Source of the DNA: Hormoscilla sp. GUM202
GTDB taxonomy: Bacteria > Cyanobacteriota > Cyanobacteriia > Cyanobacteriales > Desertifilaceae
Direction: 5' to 3'
Assembly: GCA_005518205.2 (NCBI GenBank)
Contig: RFFC02000014.1
Location: forward strand, 106,213 to 170,212
DNA: 64,000 nucleotides
In this document: in pieces, positions 16,583 through 26,584 of the stretch
How the letters are laid out: every line of letters begins with the position of its first letter
Position numbering within the stretch: position 1 is the first letter of the stretch
Position numbers and translations under genes: made by a program
Notes under the pieces: generated by a model
Seen by the model: the letters and a program-made list of their open reading frames with translations, nothing else
The model's database searches: none
What the model was told of the DNA's origin: nothing

Positions 16583-17650
16583 TTACAGCAGATGCTCAAA
16601 TTCCGGGTCATTTTTCAGCATTGCCAGTACCTTTTTGATCTCTTGGGTGCGGTCTTTTTTCACTAGCAGGGTGACCTTGCCATCCCGCACTACTACCACA
16701 TCGGACATGCCAATGGTAACAATAACTCCCTCGGCATCGGTGTCGTAGAGAATTGCTCCCTTGGTATCCATGCCCACATGCTCGGCTAACTCCAAGTTGG
16801 GCTTGTCCCCTTGCAGCAAGCGTGATAGGGCATTCCAGTCTCCCAAGTCATCCCAGCCAAAATCTGCTGGCAGCACGTAAGCGAGCGCCGTCTTCTCCAT
16901 TAAAGCATAGTCTATCGAAATTTTGGGCAGCTCGCCGTATGCCCCTTCCCCACGCGATCGCAGCAAGGTGACGATCGCAGGAGCATGTTTGCTCATCTCC
17001 TCTAGCAGCACCCCAGCCCGGAAGATAAACATACCACTATTCCAGCTAAAACGACCTGTGGCAATAAACTCGGCGGCTGTCTTTTCATCTGGCTTTTCGG
17101 TAAACTGCTTTACCTTATATACAGGCAACCCGGCAAAAGTGCCTGTCTGTTGACCTTGTTCGATATACCCGTAGCCCGTGGCCGGATATGCTGGCTTTAC
17201 TCCCAGGGTGACAATGGCTGCTTCGTCATTCGAGGCGGCTAGCTGAGTTGCGGCATTGATGGTTTGGACAAAAGCTTCTCGGTCTGCGATCCAGTGGTCC
17301 GCCGGGAAAAACCCGATCGCCCGATCTTCCCCTTCACGCTGGGCGATCTTCAAAGTCGTCCAAGCCACTGCTGGTGCGGTATCCCGTCCTTCCGGTTCCG
17401 CTAGCAAGTTACTCTGGGGTAGTTGAGGTAGTTGTTGGAGTACCCCGTCTGCTAGTTGCTTGGAAGTACATACCCACAAGCCTTCCCAGCCCCCGGCGAT
17501 GTTTAATAGTCGGTCTGCGGTCTCTTGCAGCAGACTCTTACCGCTGCCATCCAAACTGAGAAACTGTTTGGGTCGATCTTTGCGGCTGAGAGGCCAAAAG
17601 CGTTCTCCTTTGCCACCGGCGAGGATAACTGGGATTAAGGTTCTGTTCAT
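16583..17650 (-). CDS. manC: Mannose-1-phosphate guanylyltransferase
   Basis: The enzyme joins mannose-1-phosphate and GTP to give GDP-mannose for polysaccharide and fucose pathways. The 355-residue protein starts MNRTLIPVILAGGKGERFWPLSRKDRPKQF, the nucleotide-binding signature of sugar-nucleotide transferases. It continues with EPEGRDTAPAVAW, GFFPADHWI (metal-binding aspartate), TEKPD, WNSGMFIF and PADFGWDDLGDWNAL. It lacks the C-terminal isomerase domain found in bifunctional ManC/AlgA enzymes, as is normal for the short class. It is probably transcribed alone, since flanking genes are unrelated remnants. Confidence 0.93.
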   Translation of the reverse strand: MNRTLIPVILAGGKGERFWPLSRKDRPKQFLSLDGSGKSLLQETADRLLNIAGGWEGLWVCTSKQLADGVLQQLPQLPQSNLLAEPEGRDTAPAVAWTTLKIAQREGEDRAIGFFPADHWIADREAFVQTINAATQLAASNDEAAIVTLGVKPAYPATGYGYIEQGQQTGTFAGLPVYKVKQFTEKPDEKTAAEFIATGRFSWNSGMFIFRAGVLLEEMSKHAPAIVTLLRSRGEGAYGELPKISIDYALMEKTALAYVLPADFGWDDLGDWNALSRLLQGDKPNLELAEHVGMDTKGAILYDTDAEGVIVTIGMSDVVVVRDGKVTLLVKKDRTQEIKKVLAMLKNDPEFEHLL

Positions 17651-17877
17651 TCTCTGCTCTGTGCTCGCCTACTGTTTTCTATCCTACATGATTTCGATGG
17701 CTTGAGAATTGCTCGCGTGAGAATTGTTCATTGAGAATTGTTGATTCTTCGCTGTCAGCCCGCCGGGGGTTTGAACGGCGGGTTATCGGACCCTCAATAC
17801 TTTGCGGGGCGACAGCGGGAATGCGATCGCCCTAATGGGAACGATAATTACATTGAGAGATTCTCCCAGGGCGAGAT

Positions 17878-18315
17878 TTATAAGACATAACCCAACTCAC
17901 CGCCATTAGGATGGGTAACGGTATCAATTAAGGTGTCAACCTCGCCTTTTTTTAGCTGATATTCCGGTAATTCACGGTTTAATGAAACGCGCTTATAGTT
18001 CAAGCATTTCTCTTTTTTTTTGAGGGTAATCAATTGAAATTTGTCATCTATTGTACGCTTTAACCAGATAGTAATTACCGATAGATTAATTTCATTAACC
18101 CCAATAATTTTCCCTTCAACACGATGTTCCGTATTCATTGGTAGCATCTTCAATTGCTTCTGCTGTATCTGCTAATTTACGGATGGCGACCTTGTTGGGG
18201 GTTGTCTTGGGTGAACTTGGGCTATAAATTTTGATTTATCATCTTCTTCTCTATGAATTAATAAGTATCGAGTCAGTTTAGGTGGTGGAATAATCGCATC
18301 AAACGGAATTTTCAT
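17878..18315 (-). pseudogene. DUF6883-like and DUF4926-like genes, frameshifted and fused
   Basis: The minus strand from the ATG at 18315 reads MKIPFDAIIPPPKLTRYLL and DKSKFIAQ, then breaks. After a gap it continues RKLADTAEAIEDATNEYGT, and in the next frame HRVEGKIIGVNEINLSVITIWLKRTIDDKFQLITLK. This matches my picture of DUF6883 proteins. Directly after a run of eight or nine T/A bases (about 18012-18020) comes LNYKRVSLNRELPEYQLKKGEV and THPNGGELGYVL, a DUF4926-type start that ends early at 17878. The two domains are often neighbours in cyanobacteria. Here at least two frameshifts have merged and killed them. Family names are from memory and should be checked. Confidence 0.62.
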
Positions 18316-19084
18316 TATTCAATATGTCCGAGATTTTTTTATATAGTAGGGTGGGAGATCGGGCTATTGTTGCAATCCCCACCAAAAATGTCGAGACGCT
18401 GAACGGTTGCATCTCTACAGAAATCATCGACTTTGCCATCAGTCGATTGACGCCATATTTTTATTATTACATAAATTCTGATTGTCAACCATTTTTTATA
18501 TTTTTGTAAAAATTTCTATCGTTATTTTTATTGCTGATTTAGTAAATTATCTGAAAATATTATCATTTAATAGCAAAAATTTCAATTTAGTACGATCGCG
18601 TATTTCTGGGTGACATTGCCTTTAGCTATGCGTGGAGAGCGCACGTCGATCGCGGCAGAGCATCGCCCCCACAGATCGTCAAATGCTTGAATTTGCATTA
18701 TTATCAGAATAACTGGACAGTGAAAAGTTCTCGCTGAGATGGCGCCGATAAAAGTTAACAGACAATCCTCTCTGTTAAAGGCTTTGCTACTCGTCGGGGC
18801 CGCCGAGAAATGAATTTAGTCATTCCGCCGCAGGGTCTACATTTCGCGCTCAATATGTCAAGCTCTATCTTGAAGAGTAAGACGGACAATTTGTTCTGTG
18901 GGATAGCTTTTTGTTTGCAGCGGAAGAGTGCGGAACCAACGGGGAAAACCTCGCGCCTCTGTCTACTGACATTTCCAAACTTAGCAATTGTAAAATTCCC
19001 AAGCCCACAGCGTTAAGGTTCACAAAACGCTCCATAGCGACAATCTTACGATTGAGAAGTGGGCGGGACTCTACAGGGAACTGA
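18316..19084. other. Gene-free stretch
   Basis: AT-rich to about 18590, then mixed. No reading frame shows coding character or a family match, and nothing repeated stands out. Confidence 0.55.
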
Positions 19085-19219
19085 TCGTGTCCAGAGACGC
19101 CCACCCTGTCGTTCGTCTGCTCGGCAACGACATGGGTGGGTCGTTTCCGAGAGCGCCCACCCTGTCGTGTCGCTCCCGCGCACGACAGGGGTGGGCGTCT
19201 CTGGAAACGAAAGCCTCTC
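19085..19219. repeat. Nested palindromic element (GTGTCC...GGACAC)
   Basis: The outer arms GTGTCC and GGACAC enclose two hairpins: AGAGACGCCCACCCTGTCGT pairing with ACGACATGGGTGGG, and GCGCCCACCCTGTCGTG pairing with CGACAGGGGTGGGCG. It looks like one hairpin inserted in or beside another of the same family (compare 6515-6581 and 29172-29217). Confidence 0.75.
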
Positions 19220-19374
19220 GGACACGATTCGAGGATAAGATTTTTAGGCCGCCTTTCTGCTATAATACATCGTAGCGTGCGTAATCCCCCAAATGCGTGT
19301 TACGTGTAGTTTTTATAATACAAATCCGGGCCGTAGCCGCTTATCAACCGGTGAAATCGTCATAATTTTACCCT

Positions 19375-19400
19375 CGTTCCCACGGCTCTGCCTGGGAACG
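19375..19400. repeat. Palindromic repeat CGTTCCCA...TGGGAACG
   Basis: A 26-bp copy in non-coding DNA. The same sequence is found inside genes at 23958-23983 and 42072-42097 and in a pseudogene at 44239-44264. Confidence 0.85.
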
Positions 19401-19480
19401 CGCGACTTACCAACTGGTTTTGACCACACCCGGTTTCAGCCATTTGATACCCTTCGACGCAAAACCCCCACGCCGTAAGC

Positions 19481-20001
19481 TAAATCATCAAGGGATCTAC
19501 CGGATTCGCCTGAAAGGCAACATCAGGGAGGCGAAATAAATGGTAGAGATGCTGCTGCACTGGGAGTCAAAGTACGATGGCGGAGCTTGCTTTAACGCCA
19601 CAGAGGTGAAAACTAACATTGGCATACTTCAAGCTCCTGGCTATGATGAACCTTGGATCGTAGCTATGGATTGCCCCGCCTCCTCATACAAAACTCGGGA
19701 TTATGGCATCCGCTGGGGAATTGAACCCATGTTTTCGGATTTCAAAACCCGAGGTTTTGGTATTACTGAGACTCAAAAAGAACATGCAGATCGCATTGAA
19801 TGTTTAATTTTGGTTATGGCACTAGCCATGTATTGGTCCACCTCTGCTGGTATGAGCGATGAGACCCCTTTACCCAAGTCTCAAAAAAAACGCTTCCGTT
19901 CTTGGTGTTCTCTATTTATTTACCACTGGACTTCGTCTGATTATTCGATCGATTCGTCATGGACTACCGGTCCCGCCTCTATGGACTCCCTGGAAAACTG
20001 A
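19481..20001 (+). pseudogene. Transposase remnant (DDE, IS4-like), 5'-truncated
   Basis: The frame begins without an N-terminus at RKLNHQGIYRIRLKGNIREAK, hits a stop, then continues from 19540: TNIGILQAPGYDEPWIVAMD, YGIRWGIEPMFSDFKTRGFG, ADRIECLILVMALAMYW. The WGIEPMFSDFKSRGF-type motif with its glutamate is typical of the C-terminal catalytic part of IS4-like transposases. The first catalytic regions are missing and the end is abnormal. It is an inactive remnant. Confidence 0.75.
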
Positions 20002-20019
20002 GGGGTGGTAAGTAACCGA

Positions 20020-20355
20020 GATGTCTCCTGTGTGCCGTATGGACCCTGGGACAAGAGCACCGGCAGAGATATCGAAAAGTAAGAAGTGCATCGGACCACA
20101 GAAAAGAAGGGGAAGGTTTTATCGACGCTACACGCTACGCTGGTAAGGTCGATAAAACCTTCCCCAGTCGCTTTCAGTTCCTTAAGACCCGCATTGGACG
20201 GCGTCCAGCAGGATACAGCGATGTCTCCTGTGTGCCGTATGGACCCTGGGACAAGAGCTCTGGCTGGAGATATCTCCTGTGGTGTGGTCTGTTCCGATCC
20301 GATGTCTCCTGTGTGCCGTATGGACCCTGGGACAAGAGTTCTGGCTTGGGATTAA
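20020..20355 (+). repeat. Three copies of a ~55-bp repeat, with an 18-bp inverted repeat between
   Basis: Units at 20020-20073, 20220-20274 and about 20301-20355 share GATGTCTCCTGTGTGCCGTA and CCCTGGGACAAGAG, and two end in GAGATATC, so the ends are inverted. Related copies lie at 60682-60735 and 62171-62222. Between units one and two, 20109-20126 and 20148-20165 form a perfect 18-bp inverted repeat around a 21-bp loop. Confidence 0.85.
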
Positions 20356-20388
20356 TCGAGCGTGAATATGCTGAATTTAAAAGTTGAA

Positions 20389-21117
20389 TCAAAGGTCTTG
20401 AGCGGGTGATACCACGGCTTTGAGCTTGGCAGAAAAATCAGAATCTGCTGGAGTAAATTGGCTAATCGGCTCAGACTTAGAGTTAGAGTTAGACTTAGAG
20501 CCTCCCGGCTGGGTGTTGCTTGTGGGTTCGAGATTGTTGGTTTCTCTCTGTCGGGCAGCCAATTCTTTTAAATTCAGCGTCGCTGCCCGATCGCCAGTAC
20601 TGTCTGGCGACTCGGAGGGTGGTTCAGTTGATGAATCTTGATGGGCATATACCTCGGCTGGAGTAGTTTCTGCCGGTAGGTCGGCCAACTGCTCACTGGA
20701 GTTTTCTGGCTCTATCAGATCTAAAGGCATCCTGCTGCAAACAATGCGTTCAAATTCCAGGTTGAAATGACAGACTGGCTGACCCCGCCGATGCCACAAG
20801 GCTAAGATTTGCTCAACCGAAATAGCTTTGTAGCGTCCTTGATACAGTGCCTCAATCACAGCTAAGCGTACCCACCCCGACTGACCTGTACTTCCGAGGC
20901 GCTTGATTAATCTACTGACCGTTTCGCGGTCACATAGCTCAAAGCTATAATGAATCAGCAGGGCAGCGGCTTCGGTTAAGGCCTTTGAGGTTGCCACTGG
21001 TATATCCCACTTGTTTTGACATGCTATTTTTGCATCTTCTGAGGTTATACTCCTCGCCTCGCCCCACAAGATGTCTATTGGTGCCAATTGGGATAGTTTC
21101 GTAGCTACTTTTGTCAT
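20389..21117 (-). CDS. Conserved cyanobacterial protein, function unknown
   Basis: The protein has 242 residues. The first ~120 are a folded-looking, largely helical region (IPVATSKALTEAAALLIHYSFELCDRETVSRLIKRLG, RLAVIEALYQGRYKAISVEQILALWHRRGQP, HFNLEFERIV). The rest is a low-complexity serine/proline/glutamate-rich tail ending DSDFSAKLKAVVSPAQDL. No catalytic motif or membrane segment is seen. I recognise it as a family confined to cyanobacteria without an assigned role. It is the last gene of a minus-strand run that includes psbI and the DUF3769 gene, but the spacer to the next gene upstream is 161 bp with a TCAGTTGTCAGTTG tandem repeat. Confidence 0.78.
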   Translation of the reverse strand: MTKVATKLSQLAPIDILWGEARSITSEDAKIACQNKWDIPVATSKALTEAAALLIHYSFELCDRETVSRLIKRLGSTGQSGWVRLAVIEALYQGRYKAISVEQILALWHRRGQPVCHFNLEFERIVCSRMPLDLIEPENSSEQLADLPAETTPAEVYAHQDSSTEPPSESPDSTGDRAATLNLKELAARQRETNNLEPTSNTQPGGSKSNSNSKSEPISQFTPADSDFSAKLKAVVSPAQDL

Positions 21118-21278
21118 GCCTTATACCATTGCCGATACCTTGTCAGTTGTCAGTTGTCAGTTGTCAGTTGTGAATTGTCAGGGCGTTGCCGGGATGATAG
21201 TGGTTATTAATTGTTGATTGTTGACTGTTGGTTTTATATTCATAAATTTTCATATATTTATATCTTGCCAAATTCTCT

Positions 21279-23414
21279 TCAATTCTCTATTTTCAATTCT
21301 CTATTTTCAACATCACCATCTCCTGAACGCACTTGCGATTCAGAAAAAGATTCAGTGCTGCCAGTGCTGCTAAAGTCACTGATGCGGAAGTTGAAGGCAC
21401 CAAGCCCTAGCACTGGATTGTAGCGCAAGCTCATTCCGTAGGTGCGGCGGCTGTATTCCAAGGTGTAGTCGGTACTCAGACCTTCACTATTATCCAAATT
21501 GATCTTCGTTCGCACCCCCAACCGAAATGGCCCATAAATCTGCTGGGTGAGTTGGGCCGTGAGGACTCTGACGTCTGCAATTCGATCGAACTTAAAGGGC
21601 GATTCACCATTGCGGATAAATTGAGAGTACACCAGACTAAAGCCAGTATAGTCAAACCAGGGACGGGAGAAATGACCCAATTGTCCTTGCAGTCCAATAG
21701 AGCCCTTGAGGGAGGATTGGTTTTCACCATTACTGTAGGTACTGGTGGTGCCCACAATTCGAGAAATCAACTGGATGTATGGCACCACTGGTGTTGGCGT
21801 GTATCTCAATCCAGCTTCAGCCGTTGCCGGTAGGGCCTCTCCCTGCCAGAGAATAAAATCTCGGTTCAGGGTCGCACTGGTTTGAAAGCGATTTAAGGTG
21901 ACATTCTCTTCCGGATCGAAGGGGTCGGAGATCGAGCTGCGGCGGTCCGTCTTGGCCTTCACCTCCTGATAGCCAATTTGATAGTTGAAATTAATGCCAG
22001 TATCTCCTAACTGGATCGCTGGCGATGTCAGGACCGCACCGATACTCCTTTGCACGGTTTGATATCCCAGGGAGCCGTTGAACAGCCGATCGCGATAGCT
22101 ATATTCTCCTGTCAGGGTATAGTCCTTGATGGACTGAGACACCCGCAGACTTGCACGGGCTGTATCTCCGACATCGTCAAAACCTACAAAAGCAGCCTTT
22201 GAGCGCAATAAAGTAGTGCTCGTTAGCCTCATGTTCAGATCCGCTTTTAGTCCATAGATGCTCAGGTCGTTGAATTTTCCCTCTTTGAGCGCCCTCTGGA
22301 GATAAAACTGCGGTGTCAAGCTCAAAGATATTTTATCCGTGGCGATCGGCTTAAACCTGCTCTCTACGAACAGCCCTCCCCGGTCACGATCGTCAAAACC
22401 GAAGCTTACTATTGCTGGTTCTCTGTCTCTGCGGTCGATCAGCAATCTATCTCGCAATAGAGACACAGACAGACGTTGATCGAACACCAAGCGGGCTTTG
22501 CTTGTCCTCACCTCATCTTGTAAAGCTGAGAGCCTAGTGAGAGTGGCTCTATTCGCTCTCACTTCTAATTCCGGTGGTGAAAACGGATCGTTAGTGAAGC
22601 GAATATTAGTAGCTTTCCATCCAGCAGGCGTGAAGTCAATCTGTTCTGCCTCAAACCGCAAGCGCCTGATCCCCCCCCCTGCTTCCGGGATGTTGCCATC
22701 ACCACCGATACTCACCCCACCAGTCCCTATGACATTTTCCGGGGGTCGATCTGCCCCCAGGGGTTCGCCTACTGTTCCTGTTGCTACTGTCGTGGCATCC
22801 AAAGAAGTCGTCCCATTACCGGACAGGTCTTCCGAGGTTGTGGGCACAAAAATCGAGCCTCTCGCCGCCGATATCACCCCAGTTCCATGTACAAAGTTGT
22901 ACTCAAAGCGTTCTCCTAGCAATAGTTGCTCTCCTGTGAGCAGGGACACGTTTCCCTGTGCCACTGCTATTCTATTTACCAAATTCACTTGCAGCTTGGC
23001 CGCCTGAAGCAGAGCATTTCCAAACCTCATCTGAACATTCCCGGAAGCTGTAAATACTTGCCGTCTGGTGTCGTATTCTTGCTGGTCTGCTGTTAATTGA
23101 ATTAGGGATTGCTGGAGTTCGGGAGCGATCGCCTCCTGGGGAGCGGATGGCCCTGTCTCCCGGTCCAACGGGTCGGGCGCAGCCGGGGCCTGCGCAGCAG
23201 TATCATTCCTTGTTACCTCCGGCAGCTGCCTTGCTTGTCCTGCAGCCGATTTAATTGGTAAGCCCACTGTCATTGGTGGTCCTAGCAGTTTTGCCGATGC
23301 TGCTGGTGCCACAGTCAGCCACACATATCTTACCGCCGGTTCCATTACGGACTCTGGCGGTAAGTTGTAGACTATAGGAGGCTGTTCTGGCGGCGGTACT
23401 GGGGGGTAGGGCAT
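21279..23414 (-). CDS. DUF3769 outer-membrane protein (LptD-like)
   Basis: I place the start at the ATG at 23414 (MPYPPVPPPEQPPIVYNLPP); a TTG start 18 codons upstream is possible. The product is about 711 residues. After a proline-rich N-terminus, an OstA-like segment is visible (LTADQQEYDTRRQVFTASGNVQM, LLGERFEYNF). A long C-terminal region follows of alternating beta strands (for example ISLSLTPQFYLQRALKEG, YTLTGEYSYRDRLFNGSLGY, LEYSRRTYGMSLRYNP), as in LptD-type beta barrels. The family is cyanobacterial and is thought to insert lipopolysaccharide or similar lipids at the outer membrane. No obvious signal peptide lies at the chosen start. Confidence 0.85.
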   Translation of the reverse strand: MPYPPVPPPEQPPIVYNLPPESVMEPAVRYVWLTVAPAASAKLLGPPMTVGLPIKSAAGQARQLPEVTRNDTAAQAPAAPDPLDRETGPSAPQEAIAPELQQSLIQLTADQQEYDTRRQVFTASGNVQMRFGNALLQAAKLQVNLVNRIAVAQGNVSLLTGEQLLLGERFEYNFVHGTGVISAARGSIFVPTTSEDLSGNGTTSLDATTVATGTVGEPLGADRPPENVIGTGGVSIGGDGNIPEAGGGIRRLRFEAEQIDFTPAGWKATNIRFTNDPFSPPELEVRANRATLTRLSALQDEVRTSKARLVFDQRLSVSLLRDRLLIDRRDREPAIVSFGFDDRDRGGLFVESRFKPIATDKISLSLTPQFYLQRALKEGKFNDLSIYGLKADLNMRLTSTTLLRSKAAFVGFDDVGDTARASLRVSQSIKDYTLTGEYSYRDRLFNGSLGYQTVQRSIGAVLTSPAIQLGDTGINFNYQIGYQEVKAKTDRRSSISDPFDPEENVTLNRFQTSATLNRDFILWQGEALPATAEAGLRYTPTPVVPYIQLISRIVGTTSTYSNGENQSSLKGSIGLQGQLGHFSRPWFDYTGFSLVYSQFIRNGESPFKFDRIADVRVLTAQLTQQIYGPFRLGVRTKINLDNSEGLSTDYTLEYSRRTYGMSLRYNPVLGLGAFNFRISDFSSTGSTESFSESQVRSGDGDVENRELKIEN

Positions 23415-23581
23415 AGTTCTATAAATTCCAAAACACAGCCCCAGACCGATGCAACTCTGAGCACGCAACAGCGTAAGCGTGCGACTCCGGAGCGCTAGCT
23501 GGTGGCAGCTTTTCTGGCGACTGGTTGTCGCCTGCCCTTACTCATACTTACTCTGGTGTGGGTGAAAATGAGGGTACCAGT

Positions 23582-23698
23582 TTACTCCATATCCTGCCGT
23601 CCGGGGTTGCGGGAGGGATCGTTAGACAAAAAGCCAAACACGAATAAACCCACGAAGAAGAGCACAACGATGTTAACAACGATTTTCAGAGTCAGCAT
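23582..23698 (-). CDS. psbI: Photosystem II reaction centre protein I
   Basis: This 38-residue protein reads [20 protein letters not shown] then [18 protein letters not shown]. That is the PsbI pattern, with one membrane helix and the conserved lumen/stroma tail containing [10 protein letters not shown]. PsbI binds next to D1 and CP43 and stabilises the photosystem II core in the thylakoid membrane. The length is exactly that of the family. GGAAAC lies 8 bases upstream of the ATG. It lies between the 658-aa gene and the DUF3769 gene on the same strand. Confidence 0.95.
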   Translation of the reverse strand: MLTLKIVVNIVVLFFVGLFVFGFLSNDPSRNPGRQDME

Positions 23699-23752
23699 AG
23701 GGATGTTTCCAAAAGACCATAATTCTTATCATACCGAAAATTTGCCCCATTG

Positions 23753-25729
23753 CTACTGTCCCCGAAACCATTTCCATATCCCGATCGCCCGTTCTTCCAA
23801 CCACAGGATACCCCTGTCTAGCCATGCTAATATCTTCTCTAGGGGGTGCTTTACATAGCCGTTGGGAGTGGCAGCGGTTTCTATCCAGTCCGGTGTCAGC
23901 TCTATATATATGTTATCCCCGGGTGACCGTTGTGCTACAGCTTGTTTCCTCCCCCCTCGTTCCCACGGCTCCGCCTGGGAACGTGCTAGGGTGCCAAATA
24001 CATTTACCCAGTCGGAAACTTCAACTTGTGAACTGCTTTGGGCTTCTCTGGAAAATGTCTGAGGTTGGGCAACTGCTTGCTCTGGCCGCCGCAGGATGCG
24101 CAATATATGATTTTTTACTGACTTGCCCACGAGAGGCGCGATCGCCTTTTCTGCTCCTGTTAATCTCTGTTCGCGTAGGACCGGTAACCTTGTAGCGGAG
24201 GGTTCCCGGAGCGTGCGTGCATCGCTGCTGCTCTTTTCGGATCCACTCTTCTTACTTCCTGTCAGTTGCTGCACCTGTTCGTCAGCTGTTCCTGGCAGGT
24301 TTTTGTCACCTCTCTTGTTGCCAAAAAAGTACGCGATCTCCGCTCCGATATGGGCGAAAATATTCTGTTTTTCCCTAGTCTTACCATCTGTTACTTCCGA
24401 CGCCTGAGAGTTACACAGTTCCTTCACCTCGGAGCGATACAACTCAGCCTGGTTCCCAGTCGATCTCTGCGAAGCCTCTTGTTGATTATTATCGCGTAAC
24501 AACTGCGGATAAGACTGGATATGTCTCACCTGATTTTTTATTCCTTGCCATACCGATCGCGTAGCGTGCGCGCAGCGCATTCGCCCCTCTGAGAAAGGCT
24601 GTTCCGTTCGCGCTAGGGTAGCGCCAGCCATGCCCTTCCCTGTTAGTTGCTTCACATCTACTGAGTCTGAATCAGCTGACAAGTGCTTGTTACCTCTCTT
24701 CTTGCCAAAAAAGTAAGCGATCGCTGCGACGATCGGGGCGAAAATATGCTGTTTTTCCCGATCACTACCATCTGTTACTGACTCTGTCTGGCTTGGAGTT
24801 TCTGTTATTTCCCTTGTTTTACCCTCTATTTCTCTCGGACATTCCCCTATTATCGATATCTGACATTCCATATCTGCTATGAAGCTATCTAGCTTGCGGG
24901 GGATAGCGATCGCTTCTGGTTCCCCTTGCGCGAGTTCCCTGCTTGGCTGATGTACTAAACTTGATTCACCAAAAAGGTCGATCGCCCGCGCCACTGTTCC
25001 TTTCTGTTCCCAGGCCATTACTTGCCCTAAAAGGCGAATCAGTAGTAAGGTAGTTTTGCTAGCAGCTAACTTCCCCCAGGTTGGAGGTCTTTGGCCCGTA
25101 GCCAGCTGCCGCAGGTGACGCCGATATTTAGCCAGTTGCCAAATAATTAATTGCTGTAGTTCTTTCTGCTGCTGCTGAGTAAATACATCCAGTTCCTGAT
25201 TGTCCGCTGTGACTAAGACTATATTTTTGCTTGTCAACTCTGTAGCGAGGCCCCGAATCACTTGTCCTTTGTACCCGCCCCTTGGATCTACTGTCCTCGG
25301 GGTGGCCGGAGGCAGGCGGTCAGCTTTCTCTTGTTGCTTCGGACTCACCAAAGGAGTATTGTTGACAATCAAATCCCAATGCTGGAGTACATTTGGCTTC
25401 GGCGACTGCAGTCCGACAACGTCAGGGGTTAATACTAACTCCCCTTCTTCAGGAAGCACTGCTAGCAGCACTTCCTGAATGGGCCTGTCCACATCGGGGG
25501 CCTCCTCTCGTAATTGCGGTAATTGTGCTTTTACTGCTTGTCCCAGCTGTCTGAAGGCTAGTCTGGTTGTTTGCAATAACAGGTAGACTGGGTAAATCAC
25601 TACCTGCGCGGCCCAGGACACTGCCACCTTCATCTGTCGGATCGCCCGAGCGCCCTTCTCTACTAACCGGCGATATTGGGGCACCAGCAAGTTTAATAAT
25701 CTGCTTTGATAAGGACCATTGTCAGACAT
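23753..25729 (-). CDS. Conserved cyanobacterial protein with internal repeats
   Basis: The protein has 658 residues. The N-terminal third (RLLNLLVPQYRRLVEKGARAIRQMKV...WAAQVVIYPVYLLLQTTRLAFRQLG) and the C-terminus (IELTPDWIETAATPNGYVKHPLEKILAWLDRGILWLEERAI) look conserved. The middle is variable and contains a segment present twice: REKQHIFAPIVAAIAYFFGKKRG and REKQNIFAHIGAEIAYFFGNKRG, each followed by a VxQLTG stretch. Short repeat DNA has been taken into the frame, including a palindrome encoding RSQAEPWERG (23958-23983) and a short repeat encoding SATRLPVLRE (near 24180-24200). I do not know the function. One or two amphipathic or membrane-associated stretches are possible. Confidence 0.75.
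   Translation of the reverse strand: MSDNGPYQSRLLNLLVPQYRRLVEKGARAIRQMKVAVSWAAQVVIYPVYLLLQTTRLAFRQLGQAVKAQLPQLREEAPDVDRPIQEVLLAVLPEEGELVLTPDVVGLQSPKPNVLQHWDLIVNNTPLVSPKQQEKADRLPPATPRTVDPRGGYKGQVIRGLATELTSKNIVLVTADNQELDVFTQQQQKELQQLIIWQLAKYRRHLRQLATGQRPPTWGKLAASKTTLLLIRLLGQVMAWEQKGTVARAIDLFGESSLVHQPSRELAQGEPEAIAIPRKLDSFIADMECQISIIGECPREIEGKTREITETPSQTESVTDGSDREKQHIFAPIVAAIAYFFGKKRGNKHLSADSDSVDVKQLTGKGMAGATLARTEQPFSEGRMRCAHATRSVWQGIKNQVRHIQSYPQLLRDNNQQEASQRSTGNQAELYRSEVKELCNSQASEVTDGKTREKQNIFAHIGAEIAYFFGNKRGDKNLPGTADEQVQQLTGSKKSGSEKSSSDARTLREPSATRLPVLREQRLTGAEKAIAPLVGKSVKNHILRILRRPEQAVAQPQTFSREAQSSSQVEVSDWVNVFGTLARSQAEPWERGGRKQAVAQRSPGDNIYIELTPDWIETAATPNGYVKHPLEKILAWLDRGILWLEERAIGIWKWFRGQ
23958..23983. 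repeat. Palindromic repeat in frame in 658-aa gene
   Basis: CGTTCCCA, an interior CGGCTCCGCC, and TGGGAACG. It encodes RSQAEPWER on the minus strand. Confidence 0.9.
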
Positions 25730-26209
25730 AATATTTTCTTATTTATTAAGAGTGGTTCGCGGTAGGAGCCATGAACCAAAACCATTTGCCTGATTTTACC
25801 TATATATTTACTCTACATCCATCACTCCTCTTTTTTCTTCAGCATTCAACTGTCAGTTGTCAGTGGTTAGCGGGACTTAAACATTTTCTCAGGCCAAAAA
25901 AGGCTTCTTAGCTTATGGGGTGGGAGATTTAGGTCGAATGGGTTAAAACGTCTGAAACCCTGAGCCTGCGGAGATAGAGACCCGATCGACCTCAAAGCGC
26001 CTCTGTGAAAGGGTTTGATGCCAATTTACGCCTGTTTTTTCCCAAAGTCCCGTTAGTTGTCAGTTGCTCCGGACGTCTCGCCTGGGAGCAGGTTTTTCCT
26101 TAACGCCGTGCCGCACTGCGCTAAAAACCTGGTTTCTGGGCTAGTTTCTGGGCTACTGGTGCTCTTGAGATGCTGCCTTGGCCTAACAGGGAGCATCTTA
26201 GACTTCGGA
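25730..26209. other. Intergenic stretch, no supported gene
   Basis: Contains copies of a TCAGTTGTCAG word (about 25850, 26045) and an AAACCTGGTTTCTGGGCTAG repeat near 26125. No reading frame with coding character. Confidence 0.55.
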
Positions 26210-26389
26210 CTACCCTTCTCCGCTTGTTGCGCTCGCCTCGTCTACACTGGAAGACGCCGCTTCCTCTCCAGGCGCTTCCGCAGCTTCAGGTGCCGGTTCT
26301 TGGGTTGTTTCAGTAGTGACAGGACCTTCTTCAATGTTTAGTAAATTTCCCAAATCTACACCATCGCAGGCCACGAGTGTCAATGCCAT
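26210..26389 (-). pseudogene. Lipoprotein-like fragment, N-terminus lost
   Basis: A 59-codon frame reads MALTLVACDGVDLGNLLNIEEG, then a glutamate/alanine/serine/threonine-rich tail. In frame upstream is AGAGV, giving AGAGVMALTLVAC, which looks like the end of a lipoprotein signal with its lipobox cysteine. The rest of the signal peptide is missing, replaced by sequence resembling transposase (VRGLVVQIVKELLGSLYEREL in another frame). I infer a truncated lipoprotein gene, with moderate doubt. Confidence 0.4.
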
Positions 26390-26584
26390 AACTCCAGCTC
26401 CCGCTCATAGAGGGAGCCCAGCAACTCTTTGACGATTTGGACGACGAGACCGCGCACCCAGCCTCGCTGTGTCTCCTGGTCGGGAGATGTCCCTCACAGT
26501 TGAATTTTTCCATTGCCTCCTACAAGCGGCTTGCGCGGGTGCATCCCAGTTTGGCAATGAGTAAAAATACTTCATTGCGCAACT

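Noticed and set aside
18324..18509. 61-codon plus-strand frame starting MSEIFLYSRVG
   Set aside because: AT-rich chance frame without a ribosome binding site or conserved pattern.
20109..20165. 18-bp inverted repeat as a transcription terminator
   Set aside because: The loop is 21 bases and no run of T follows on either strand, so it more likely belongs to the repeat cluster.
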